Assembly (NCBI GenBank): GCA_022340865.1
Contig: JAJDNC010000050.1
Span: 1 to 41,247 of the forward strand
Origin: Gemmatimonadota bacterium
GTDB lineage: Bacteria; Gemmatimonadota; Gemmatimonadetes; Longimicrobiales; Gaopeijiaceae
Length of the DNA stretch: 41,247 nucleotides
Direction of reading: 5' to 3'
The position numbers and the translations under genes were made by a program. A model generated the notes under the pieces. The model did not search any database and was not told where the DNA came from. It saw only the letters and a program-made list of their open reading frames with translations. This document shows positions 31,229 to 38,912 of the stretch, piece after piece; position 1 is the stretch's first letter; each line of letters starts with the position of its first letter.

Positions 31229-32392
31229 ATGCGCCGTCGTGTTACCCGTACCGCTCTGGCCTGCGTGGCTCTGGCCGCAGCCGCCTGTGGCCGGGGCCCG
31301 CCCACCGGCGTGACGGTCAGGGACAGCGCCGGGGTGCGCATCACCTTGAGCCACGACGTGCCGCACGCCTTCGCGATGGTGGACACCCCGGCCATCCTCA
31401 GCCTGGGCGGCCCGGACGCCGGGGGTCCCACCCAGTTCGCCAACGTACAGGGCGTGCACGTGGACCGGCGGGGGAACCTCTGGGTGGCCGACGGCCAGTC
31501 CGACGAGGTGCGCCTCTTCCACGCCGACGGCTCGTTCTGGAAGTCGGTGGGCGGCCGCGGCGAGGGTCCCGGCGAGTTCATGAGCGTGCGCCTCCTGGGC
31601 AGCTTCCGGGGAGATAGCGTGGCGGTCTGGGACGACGCCCAGGGACGTCTGACGGTGCTGGATTCGGCGGGGGAAATGGCCAGGATCGTCACGGCCCACG
31701 GCGGCGATGCGTATCCCCCCAACGCGTTCCACGTGTTCGCCGACGGGACCGCGCTGGCGCGGATCCGGCCGGTGGTCAAGGCGGGTGCACTGGAGCCGGG
31801 GACCATCCTCCCCGACACGGCGATCTACGCGCGGGTGGACTACGCCGCCGCGAGCACGGCGCCGGAGGGGGGCGCACCTGCGCCGAAGTGGCTGTGGACC
31901 GGGCACAGCACCGTGCCCATCCCCTTCACCGTGAACCCGGGCTTCGACGTCTCGGGAGACGAGGTGCAGACCACCAGCGGCAGCGCCTTCCGCCTCCGCG
32001 TGTTCCGGGACGGGCGCCTCGTGGAGAGCTACGGTCTCGACCGGGATCCCGAGCCCGTGACGGCCAGGGACCGGCAGGACTATGCCGACATCTTCGGCCA
32101 CGGCGACTCCCCCCGCGCCGAGGAGTACCTGTCGGTCCTGCGCGACCCGCACGTCCCGAAGCTCCTTCCCGCATACCGGAGCCTCGTGGTGGCCGACGAC
32201 GGAAGCGTGTGGGCCGAGCGCTACCGGTACGGCACCTTCGACGTGTACGGCGCGGACCGCGCGTTCCTCGGCACGGTGCAGGCGCCTGTCCAGCTGACGC
32301 AGGTGGTGGGCTCGAAGCTGGTGGGCGTCTGGCGTGACGCGATGAACGTGGAATACGTGCGCGTCTACCGGTTCCGGCGCGTGCGTCCATGA
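31229..32392 (+). CDS. Six-bladed beta-propeller lipoprotein
   Basis: The 387-residue protein starts with a lipoprotein signal: positive MRRRVTR, hydrophobic ACVALAAAA and Cys in the lipobox AAAC. The rest is NHL/6-bladed-propeller-like: FANVQGVHVDRRGNLWVADG, EVRLFHADGSFWKSVGGRG, EGPGEF and further blade-like strands ending SLVVADDGSVWAERYRYG. The GxGEGPGEF phrase is typical of the 6-bladed propeller family abundant in Bacteroidota and Gemmatimonadota. AGGA lies five bases before the ATG at 31229. It is probably anchored to a membrane and binds an unknown ligand. Confidence 0.85.
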   Translation: MRRRVTRTALACVALAAAACGRGPPTGVTVRDSAGVRITLSHDVPHAFAMVDTPAILSLGGPDAGGPTQFANVQGVHVDRRGNLWVADGQSDEVRLFHADGSFWKSVGGRGEGPGEFMSVRLLGSFRGDSVAVWDDAQGRLTVLDSAGEMARIVTAHGGDAYPPNAFHVFADGTALARIRPVVKAGALEPGTILPDTAIYARVDYAAASTAPEGGAPAPKWLWTGHSTVPIPFTVNPGFDVSGDEVQTTSGSAFRLRVFRDGRLVESYGLDRDPEPVTARDRQDYADIFGHGDSPRAEEYLSVLRDPHVPKLLPAYRSLVVADDGSVWAERYRYGTFDVYGADRAFLGTVQAPVQLTQVVGSKLVGVWRDAMNVEYVRVYRFRRVRP

Positions 32393-32512
32393 GGGACGGG
32401 CTCCTTCGCGGATGGGCCGATGCTCCGTGGGGGGCCGGCCGCTTCGTCCGAGGACCCGTGGGGGTGGACGTCTCCCCGACAGTGGGCCCCTCCCCGAGGG
32501 AGGCAGTGATGC

Positions 32513-33250
32513 TTGGGTGACTACGGGAAGGCCGCCGACCTCTACGATCTGCTCTACCACGGGATCAAGGACTACCGGGCCGAGGCGCAGCGGTTGGCGG
32601 AGCTCATCCGGGAGCGGCGTCCCGGTGCCCACCGGCTCCTGGACGTCGGGTGCGGCACGGGGGAGCACGCGCGCCACCTGTCCGCCCTGGGATTCGAGGT
32701 GGACGGCGTCGACCTGGAGCCGGCGTTCGTGGAGATCGCGCGGGAGAAGTGCCCGCAGGGCCGCTTCGAGGTCGCGGACATGAGCGTGTTCGACCTGCCG
32801 GGGCGCTACGACGTGGTGCTGAGCCTCTTCTCGGCCATCGGCTACGTGCGCACTCCGGACGCTCTCCGGAGGACCCTGGTGCGGATGGCGGCGCACCTGG
32901 CCCCCGACGGCATCCTCGTCGTCGAGCCGTGGTTCGAGCCGGGCCAGCTCACGGACCGCTTCGTGACCCTGGCCACGGGAGAGAAGGAGGACCTGAAGGT
33001 GTGCCGCATGTCCCGCACCGTCATCGAAGGGACGATCTCGCGGCTGGAGTTCGAGTACCTCGTCGGCCGCCCCGGAGGCATCGAGCGGCGCTCGGAGGTA
33101 CACGAGCTGGGGATCTTCACCCGGACGGAGATGGAGGAGGCCTTCCGGGGAGCCGGGCTCGGCGTGGAGCATGTCCCCGAAGGGCTGGACCGGAGGGGGC
33201 TGTACGTGGGATGGCCGGCGAACGAGGACTCGGGGAGGGGGCCGGCCTGA
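32513..33250 (+). CDS. Class I SAM-dependent methyltransferase
   Basis: The 245-residue enzyme opens with DLYDLLYHGIKDYRAEAQRL and carries the SAM motif I LLDVGCGTGEHARHL (about 42-56), the acidic motif II end VDGVDLEP, and YDVVLSLFSAIGYV for motif IV. Downstream strands with VVEPWFEPGQL match the family of glycine/sarcosine-like and antibiotic-type methyltransferases. The acceptor is unknown. The start is a TTG at 32513, the only usable initiator in frame, with GAGGGAGG at normal distance. The C-terminus is rich in Gly, Arg and Pro. Confidence 0.85.
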   Translation: MGDYGKAADLYDLLYHGIKDYRAEAQRLAELIRERRPGAHRLLDVGCGTGEHARHLSALGFEVDGVDLEPAFVEIAREKCPQGRFEVADMSVFDLPGRYDVVLSLFSAIGYVRTPDALRRTLVRMAAHLAPDGILVVEPWFEPGQLTDRFVTLATGEKEDLKVCRMSRTVIEGTISRLEFEYLVGRPGGIERRSEVHELGIFTRTEMEEAFRGAGLGVEHVPEGLDRRGLYVGWPANEDSGRGPA

Positions 33251-33405
33251 AGGCGGGCAGGCGACCATGGCGTCGCGCCGGGCGCGCGATGGTGGAGAGC
33301 GACACCCTCGCGGGGATGCAGGAGTGACGCCGCCGGGTCTATCTTGAGAGCCCGGCGGGGCGCGCCCGCCGCCCCCGCAGATCGAGCCCCCAGGAGCCAG
33401 ACCCC

Positions 33406-33954
33406 ATGCTCTCCGATCTCAAGAAGAGGAAGCTCACGCGCTACTTCCGGGTCTGCGACATCGACGACGACGGCCGCATCTCGCGCCCCGACTTCGAGCG
33501 CGTGGTGGAAAACGTGCGCATGCTCCACGGGGTGGGGGACAACTCCCCCGGGCACCGTGCGCTGCTGGACGGCTACCTGCGCCGCTGGGAGGGGATCCGT
33601 GCCTCGGCCGATGCCGACAGCGACGGGAGCGTGGACCTGGACGAGTGGCTCGCATACTGGGACGCCGTTCTGGCCGACGAGGGGCGCTACCAGGCCGAGA
33701 TCGCACAGGTCACGGACCAGCTCTTCGAGCTGTTCGACAGTGACGCCGACGGTGCCCTCGACGCCGACGAGTTCTGCAACTTCTACGGCGTACACGGGCT
33801 CAAGTCCGATGTCGCCCGTGAGGTCTTCGCCGATCTGGACCTGGACGGCGACGGCGTGGTGACGCGTGCGGAGCTCATGGAGATGGCCCACCAGTTCTAC
33901 CGGAGCGACGATCCCGACGCGCCGGGGAACCGCCTCTTCGGATCTACCGGCTGA
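33406..33954 (+). CDS. Four-EF-hand calcium-binding protein
   Basis: The 182-residue protein has four EF-hand loops: DIDDDGRISRPD (18-29), DADSDGSVDLDE (69-80), DSDADGALDADE (111-122) and DLDGDGVVTRAE (145-156). All have acidic residues at positions 1, 3, 5 and 12 and Gly at 6; loop 1 ends in Asp rather than Glu. Spacing and length resemble sarcoplasmic-type and actinobacterial calcium-binding proteins. There is no signal peptide, so it is a cytosolic calcium buffer or sensor. It stands alone between the methyltransferase and the dehydrogenase (14 bases to the latter). Confidence 0.93.
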   Translation: MLSDLKKRKLTRYFRVCDIDDDGRISRPDFERVVENVRMLHGVGDNSPGHRALLDGYLRRWEGIRASADADSDGSVDLDEWLAYWDAVLADEGRYQAEIAQVTDQLFELFDSDADGALDADEFCNFYGVHGLKSDVAREVFADLDLDGDGVVTRAELMEMAHQFYRSDDPDAPGNRLFGSTG

Positions 33955-33968
33955 CGGCCGCTGATTTC

Positions 33969-35225
33969 ATGCGCGCCGTCTCGTTCAACGTCAGCATCCC
34001 CGGCTTCGTGCTGGGCAAGACCCTGGGGCGGGTCACCGAGTCCGCCGTCTTCGGGGGCCTGAGCGGCGTGCGGTTCCGCGATGTGCCGGAGCCGCCCCTC
34101 CCTGCGGCCGACTGGGTCCGCGTGGAGGTGATGAAGGCGGGGATCTGCGGCACCGACATCGGCACGCTGACCTTCAAGGCCAGCCCGGCCATGGAGCCCT
34201 TCGGCTCGTTTCCCGCCGTGCTGGGGCACGAGATCCTGGCCCGGGTGACCGAGGTGGGGCCCGCCGTGCGCGGCTTCGAGCGCGGACAGCGCGTCGCCGT
34301 GGATCCCATGATCTCCTGCACGGTGCGAGGCTTTCCCCGCGACCAGGCGTGCCCGTCGTGCGCGGAGGGGCTGCACTGCACGTGTGCCCGCATGGGTGAG
34401 GACGGAGAGCTCCAGGTGGCGGGTCGGCCGCTGCGCCGGGGCGCCACCGTGGGCTATCACTCCGACCTGCCCGGCGGGTGGAGCGAACGCATCATCGCCC
34501 ACGAGAGCCAGCTCTTTCCAGTGGACGACGCCCTGGACGACCGCACCGCTGCGCTCATAGAGCCTCTCTCGGTGGGCATGCACGCCGCGCTGCGTATGCG
34601 CCCGTGGGGAGAGGGTCCGGTGCTGGTGGTGGGAAGCGGCCCCATCGCGCTGGGCACCATCTGGTCGCTGCGAGCCGCCGGTTACCGCGGCGAGCTGGTG
34701 GCGCAGATCAAGCGCGGCAACGAAGCCACCATCGCACGGCGCCTGGGTGCCTCGTCGGTGGTCGCTCCCGGCGACGAGGCCCGGGACGCTCTGGTGGATA
34801 CCGGCGCACAGGCGTACATGCCCATCGTCGGCGACGAGGTGTACGCCGGCGGCGGCTTCCCGCTGATCTTCGACTGCGTGGGGAGCGGCCAGACGCTGAG
34901 CCAGGCCATGCGCTTCGCGGCGCCCCGGGGACGGCTGGTCATGCTCGGTTGCGCCGCGGAGATCAGGAAGCTGGACCTCACGTTCGTGTGGGCCCACGAG
35001 CTGGACGTAAAGGGCTTCGTCGGCTACGGACGGGAGCGCTGGCGGGACGGCCACGCCCACACGTTCCAGATCACCCACGAGCTGCTTCTGGAGACCCGCG
35101 CGCCGGTCTCGGAGATGGTGACCCACGTCTTCCCGCTGCGCCAGTACCGCGACGCGCTGTCCACCGCCGCCAATCGCCGCCGGACCGGCTCCATCAAGGT
35201 GCTCTTCGATCCGCAGGTGAGGTGA
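33969..35225 (+). CDS. Zinc-type medium-chain alcohol dehydrogenase
   Basis: The 418-residue MDR-family oxidoreductase shows the catalytic zinc ligands C60 (KAGICGTD), H87/E88 (LGHE) and E198 (LIEPLSV). It has structural-zinc-type cysteines at 117, 128, 131, 137 and 139, and the nucleotide-binding turn VVGSGPIALGTIWSL. The loop carrying the structural cysteines is longer than in standard alcohol dehydrogenases and the protein has a distinctive N-terminus (SFNVSIPGFVLGKTLG). It probably oxidises an alcohol or polyol with NAD(P). It follows the EF-hand gene closely and may be co-transcribed with it and with the DadA-like gene. Confidence 0.9.
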   Translation: MRAVSFNVSIPGFVLGKTLGRVTESAVFGGLSGVRFRDVPEPPLPAADWVRVEVMKAGICGTDIGTLTFKASPAMEPFGSFPAVLGHEILARVTEVGPAVRGFERGQRVAVDPMISCTVRGFPRDQACPSCAEGLHCTCARMGEDGELQVAGRPLRRGATVGYHSDLPGGWSERIIAHESQLFPVDDALDDRTAALIEPLSVGMHAALRMRPWGEGPVLVVGSGPIALGTIWSLRAAGYRGELVAQIKRGNEATIARRLGASSVVAPGDEARDALVDTGAQAYMPIVGDEVYAGGGFPLIFDCVGSGQTLSQAMRFAAPRGRLVMLGCAAEIRKLDLTFVWAHELDVKGFVGYGRERWRDGHAHTFQITHELLLETRAPVSEMVTHVFPLRQYRDALSTAANRRRTGSIKVLFDPQVR

Positions 35226-35304
35226 TGGGACGGGAGTGCGCGAGCATGCGTGAGGCCTGGCCCCGGCCGCCGGGCCGGCTTCCTCCGGCGATGGGAAAGG
35301 ACCC

Positions 35305-36558
35305 ATGAGCACGCGGGTCGTGGTGGTGGGTGGCGGGGTCATCGGGGTGAGCTGCGCGTATTGGCTGCGTCTGCGCGGCGCCGACGTGACGCTTCTGGAG
35401 CGGGACCGTCTCGCCGCGGGCGCCTCGGAGGGCAATGCCGGAACGGTCTCGGCGGGGCACCCCCCGCTGAACAGGCCGGGGCGCCTCCCGCAGGCGCTGA
35501 AGCAGCTCGCCGACCCCACCGGGCCGCTGTACGTGGCGCCACGGTGGGATCCCGACCTCATGCGCTGGCTGGCCGACTTCGCGCTCCACTGCACCGACGA
35601 CCACGTCCAGGCGTGCATGCGCGCCATGGCGCCCTTCGGTCTGGAGGCGCTGCGGCTGTTCGACGAAGTCGTCGCCGACGAGCACCTGGCGTGTGGCTAC
35701 GAGCGCCAGGGCTACTTCGACGTATGTCGCACGGAGCCGGCGTTGAAGGGCGCGCGCCACGAGGCGGACATCGTGCGGGCGCACGGATACCACCCGGACC
35801 TGATGGACGGCGACACCCTCCGCAGAACCGAGCCGGCGCTGGCCCCCGACGTGCTGGGAGGTGTCTTCTATCCCGAGGCCGCGACGCTGGACCCGTATCG
35901 GTTCGTCATGGAGCTGGCGGGCCGGGCCGGCACCCGGGGCGTCGACGTCCGTGAAGGCGTGGACGTGGCGGAGGTGGTGGTCCGCTCCGGGAAGGCCGCG
36001 GGCGTTCGTACCGCCACCGGCGACGACGTGGGTGCCGACGTGGTGGTGCTGGCCACGGGACCCTTCAGCCTCGAGCTGGCCCGTCGTCTGGGCACCCGGC
36101 TTCCGGTACAGCCGGGCAAGGGGTATCACCGGGACCTCCCGGTGGGCGACGGCGCGGCGCCGCCGTTGCGCATGGCCTGCGTCCTCAACGAGACCTCGGT
36201 GTTCTGCACGCCCATGGAAGGCTTCGTGCGGTTCGCCGGAACGATGGAGTTCAGCGGCCTGAACCACGAGATGCGCCGCCCGCGGCTGGAGCAGCTCACC
36301 CGCGCGGCGCGCCGGTATCTGCCGGCGTTGGGGGAGGCCGAGCCCCTCTCCGAGTGGTGTGGCTTGAGGCCCATGGCCTCGGACGGGCTTCCCATCATCG
36401 GCCCGCTGCCGGACGTGGAGGGCGTCCTCGTGGCCACCGGCCACGGGATGCTCGGTCTCACGCTGGGACCGGCCACGGGTGCGCTGGTGGCGGACTATGC
36501 GCTGGACGGCGCCGTCGACACGCGGTGGCGGGCCTTCTCACCGGAGCGCTTCGCATAG
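35305..36558 (+). CDS. FAD-dependent D-amino-acid dehydrogenase-like oxidoreductase
   Basis: The 417-residue flavoprotein of the DAO family begins with the FAD-binding fold VVVVGGGVIGVSCAYWLRLR and the Glu of LLERD for the ribose. GASEGNAGTVSAGHPPLNRP and the C-terminal WCGLRPMASDGLPIIGPLP and GHGMLGLTLGPATG are the phrases of DadA and related amino-acid dehydrogenases. Such enzymes oxidise D-amino acids or sarcosine-like amines and pass electrons to the respiratory chain. I cannot fix the substrate, so no symbol is given. The start ATG at 35305 is the obvious one. Confidence 0.88.
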   Translation: MSTRVVVVGGGVIGVSCAYWLRLRGADVTLLERDRLAAGASEGNAGTVSAGHPPLNRPGRLPQALKQLADPTGPLYVAPRWDPDLMRWLADFALHCTDDHVQACMRAMAPFGLEALRLFDEVVADEHLACGYERQGYFDVCRTEPALKGARHEADIVRAHGYHPDLMDGDTLRRTEPALAPDVLGGVFYPEAATLDPYRFVMELAGRAGTRGVDVREGVDVAEVVVRSGKAAGVRTATGDDVGADVVVLATGPFSLELARRLGTRLPVQPGKGYHRDLPVGDGAAPPLRMACVLNETSVFCTPMEGFVRFAGTMEFSGLNHEMRRPRLEQLTRAARRYLPALGEAEPLSEWCGLRPMASDGLPIIGPLPDVEGVLVATGHGMLGLTLGPATGALVADYALDGAVDTRWRAFSPERFA

Positions 36559-36660
36559 GGGATCCTGCGAACCAGACCATGGACGTGAGGCGGGGACGTC
36601 GGTGAGACGGGACCGCCGCACGACACCGGCGAGTCCCTCCCGCAGCCCCGAGTGTGCAGC

Positions 36661-37203
36661 CTACAGCTCCAGCCGAAGCACCTCCGGTCGCACCTTGCTG
36701 GAGGGGAGCTGGCCGTCCACCTCGACGCCCTCGAGGCGCAGGAGCGCGACCTTGGCGGGCAGGCCGCCTCCGAAGCCCACGAGCTTGCCGTCCGAAGCCA
36801 CCACCCGGTGGCACGGAACCACGATGGGCAGGGGATTCGCGCCCACCGCCTGGCCCACGGCCCGCGCCAGCTCCGGCCGGCCCACCGCCGCGGCCACGTC
36901 GCCGTAGGAAGTGACGTGCCCGTATTCGATCTTCGTCAGTTCGCCGTAGACCGACTTCTGGAAGTCCGTGGCCTCCATGTCCAGCGGCAGGTCGAAGGTC
37001 CGGCGCTCGCGCCGGAAGTACTGCCGGAGCTGCCGGACGGTCTCGCGGAGCAGCGACGGCCACGTGCTCTCCGGGTCCGCATGTGTCTCGCCGGGGAGCG
37101 GTCCGAACTCGACGCGGCGCACGCCCGCCTCGGACACCCAGATGGTGAGGGGACCCGCCGGCGTGTCGGCGAGGTGGGCCGAGTGCACGGGTGACGTGCT
37201 CAT
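36661..37203 (-). CDS. ogt: Methylated-DNA--protein-cysteine methyltransferase
   Basis: The 180-residue suicide repair protein takes alkyl groups from O6-alkylguanine onto its own cysteine. The active site VVPCHRVV has C131, and the DNA-binding helix region is YGDVAAAVGRPELARAVGQA with the arginine finger. The N-terminal domain is short, as in Ogt. The motif FQKSVY has Tyr where FQxxVW is usual, a mild variation. The ATG at 37203 is only seven bases after the sufU stop, so the two genes are probably one transcript. The downstream neighbour is convergent. Confidence 0.92.
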   Translation of the reverse strand: MSTSPVHSAHLADTPAGPLTIWVSEAGVRRVEFGPLPGETHADPESTWPSLLRETVRQLRQYFRRERRTFDLPLDMEATDFQKSVYGELTKIEYGHVTSYGDVAAAVGRPELARAVGQAVGANPLPIVVPCHRVVASDGKLVGFGGGLPAKVALLRLEGVEVDGQLPSSKVRPEVLRLEL

Positions 37204-37210
37204 GCCATGA

Positions 37211-37663
37211 TCAGGGTGCCGCGCCGCCCGCGGTCTTCTTGAGGGCTTCCTGGAGGGCATCGAACCCCAACAGCGCGCATTTTACACGCACAGGGAACTT
37301 GCTCACCCCCGCCAGAGCCCGCAGGTCACCCATGCTCCTGTCCTTCGCGGCGGCCTCGTCGCCGTGCATCATCTGCTTGAAGCGCTCGGCCAACGCGTCG
37401 GCTTCGTCCAGGGCGCGACCCTTGATGAGCGCGGTCATCATGCTTACCGACGCCTGGGAGATGGAGCATCCGGAGCCCACGAACGTCGCGTCGGCGATGT
37501 GGCCGTCCTCGATGCGGAGCTGCAGACGGATCTCGTCCCCGCACGACGGATTGCGCATGTGGATCTCCACGGTCTTGTCCGGGAGATCGCCCTTGTTCCG
37601 GGGGCTCCGGTAGTGCTCGAGGATGAGCTGCTGGTAAAGCGAAGAGAGCTTCGGTGTTTCCAT
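37211..37663 (-). CDS. sufU: SufU-type iron-sulfur assembly protein
   Basis: The 150-residue protein has the SufU/IscU-like scaffold fold: LYQQLILEHYRSPRNKG, then NPSCGDEI (C41, D43), GSGCSISQASVSMM (C66) and RVKCALLGF (C129), the zinc ligands that let SufU activate the SufS cysteine desulfurase. The insertion with GDEAAAKDRSMGDLRALAGV before the last ligand is typical of SufU and absent in IscU. SufBCD and SufS are not in the window; SufU seems detached. A sufU-ogt operon is suggested by seven-base spacing. Confidence 0.93.
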   Translation of the reverse strand: METPKLSSLYQQLILEHYRSPRNKGDLPDKTVEIHMRNPSCGDEIRLQLRIEDGHIADATFVGSGCSISQASVSMMTALIKGRALDEADALAERFKQMMHGDEAAAKDRSMGDLRALAGVSKFPVRVKCALLGFDALQEALKKTAGGAAP

Positions 37664-37760
37664 AACGATTTCAATCTAGCGGGATGGGCAATGCGGTGCA
37701 GGCGTGCGCGGGGCCACAAGCGCGACCAGGCATGGCTGCCTGCGCCAGACGGTCAGCGGC

Positions 37761-38519
37761 CTACAGCGACTCGAGAATGGCGGCGTGGACTGCTCGGGTC
37801 TCGGGAGAAGGAGACACGCCCAGCTCCTCGGATACCAGCACGCGACATCGCTCGTAGACCCGAAGGGCCTCCGCGGTGTTCCCCGCCGCCGCATGGGCGC
37901 GCATGAGGAGTCGGTAGGCGCTCTCCCTGAACGGGTGCGAGGTCACGGCGTCACGGGCCGTCTCCACCGCCAACGTCGACTCGCCGTTCCAGAGATAGAC
38001 CTCCGCACGGCACTCGAGGGCGCGGATGAGAATGCTGCCGAGCTTCTCGCGGCGCTCGTCGATCCAGGGAGCATCGCCTCCCGGCAGGAACGGGCGACGC
38101 GCAATGTGATGGGCCACGGCCGACGGCCCGTATGCGCGCGCAGGGTCTCCTGCCGCCAAAGCCGATTCGGCCGCGTGAATGGCGTCGGCCGCGGCTTCAT
38201 GATCGATCCAGGATCCGTCGGGGAGGCGGAGCTCGTGACAGCCTGCGCCCGTGGACAGGACGGCAGCACCGTCGAGACCCACCCGCCCGAGAAGTGAGCG
38301 CAGCTTGCTGACGATGGCGCTCAGCGACGTCCCCCATGCCTCGGGAAGGCGACTGCCCCACAAGGCGTCGGCGAGCTCGGAACGGGACACGGGCCCTTCC
38401 CGGTTGCACACCAGGTACGCGAACACCTCCCGCCCCTGCTGGCCGGGAAACTCACGGGCCTCGACCAGCACTTCCTCCTGGTCGAGGCTCATGCCTCCGG
38501 AGAGGTAGATGCGCAGCAT
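37761..38519 (-). CDS. SARP/BTAD-type transcriptional regulator
   Basis: The 252-residue protein starts with a winged-helix OmpR-like DNA-binding domain (GREVFAYLVCNREGPVSRSE, LADALWGSRLPEAWGTSLSA, IVSKLRSLLG) and has a BTAD helical domain after it, ending in the TPR-like YRLLMRAHAAAGNTAEALRV and YERCRVLVSEELGVSPSPE. That last phrase is a BTAD hallmark. Unlike the regulator at the left end of the window it has no ATPase part. The start is taken as the ATG at 38519; a TTG at 38531 is possible. It lies between sufU and a divergent DUF1059 gene. Target unknown. Confidence 0.87.
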   Translation of the reverse strand: MLRIYLSGGMSLDQEEVLVEAREFPGQQGREVFAYLVCNREGPVSRSELADALWGSRLPEAWGTSLSAIVSKLRSLLGRVGLDGAAVLSTGAGCHELRLPDGSWIDHEAAADAIHAAESALAAGDPARAYGPSAVAHHIARRPFLPGGDAPWIDERREKLGSILIRALECRAEVYLWNGESTLAVETARDAVTSHPFRESAYRLLMRAHAAAGNTAEALRVYERCRVLVSEELGVSPSPETRAVHAAILESL

Positions 38520-38624
38520 TCCCCGCTTCAAGGTTCCACCAAGGTCTCACCACACCAGAAGCAAGCACCGCCGGTTATACAGGTAACGTCAGGCCACCAC
38601 AACAGCCTCGCAAAGGAGAACACC

Positions 38625-38783
38625 ATGGCCCAGAAGCAAGTTTCGTGCGACTGCGGGAAGGTCATCCGGAAGAAGACCGACGACGAGCTCGTGACAGCGG
38701 TGCAGGAGCATGCCCGGCAGGTGCATAGCATGGACCTGAAGCGGGAGGAGGTGCTGTCGATGGCGGAGGTCGTGGCGGACTGA
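38625..38783 (+). CDS. DUF1059-family small protein
   Basis: A 52-residue protein with CDCGKVIRKKTDDELVTAVQ, then EHARQVHSMDLKREEVLSM, matching the DUF1059 pattern of a Cys pair near the N-terminus followed by His-containing helices (H29 and H34). Family function is unknown. AAAGGAG seven bases before the ATG at 38625 makes translation very likely. The AT-richer TTATACAGGTAAC just upstream may hold its promoter, shared divergently with the BTAD gene. Confidence 0.85.
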   Translation: MAQKQVSCDCGKVIRKKTDDELVTAVQEHARQVHSMDLKREEVLSMAEVVAD

Positions 38784-38912
38784 CCTGTAGGTTCCCGGCT
38801 CACGATACGAGCGACGACCTCGGCTGCGGGGGCCACGCCGCCACCCAACTTGCAGCGTCGGGTGGCCCCCCGTAGCCTCCCCCTCGAACATTCTCGTGCC
38901 GGGGGCGAAACC

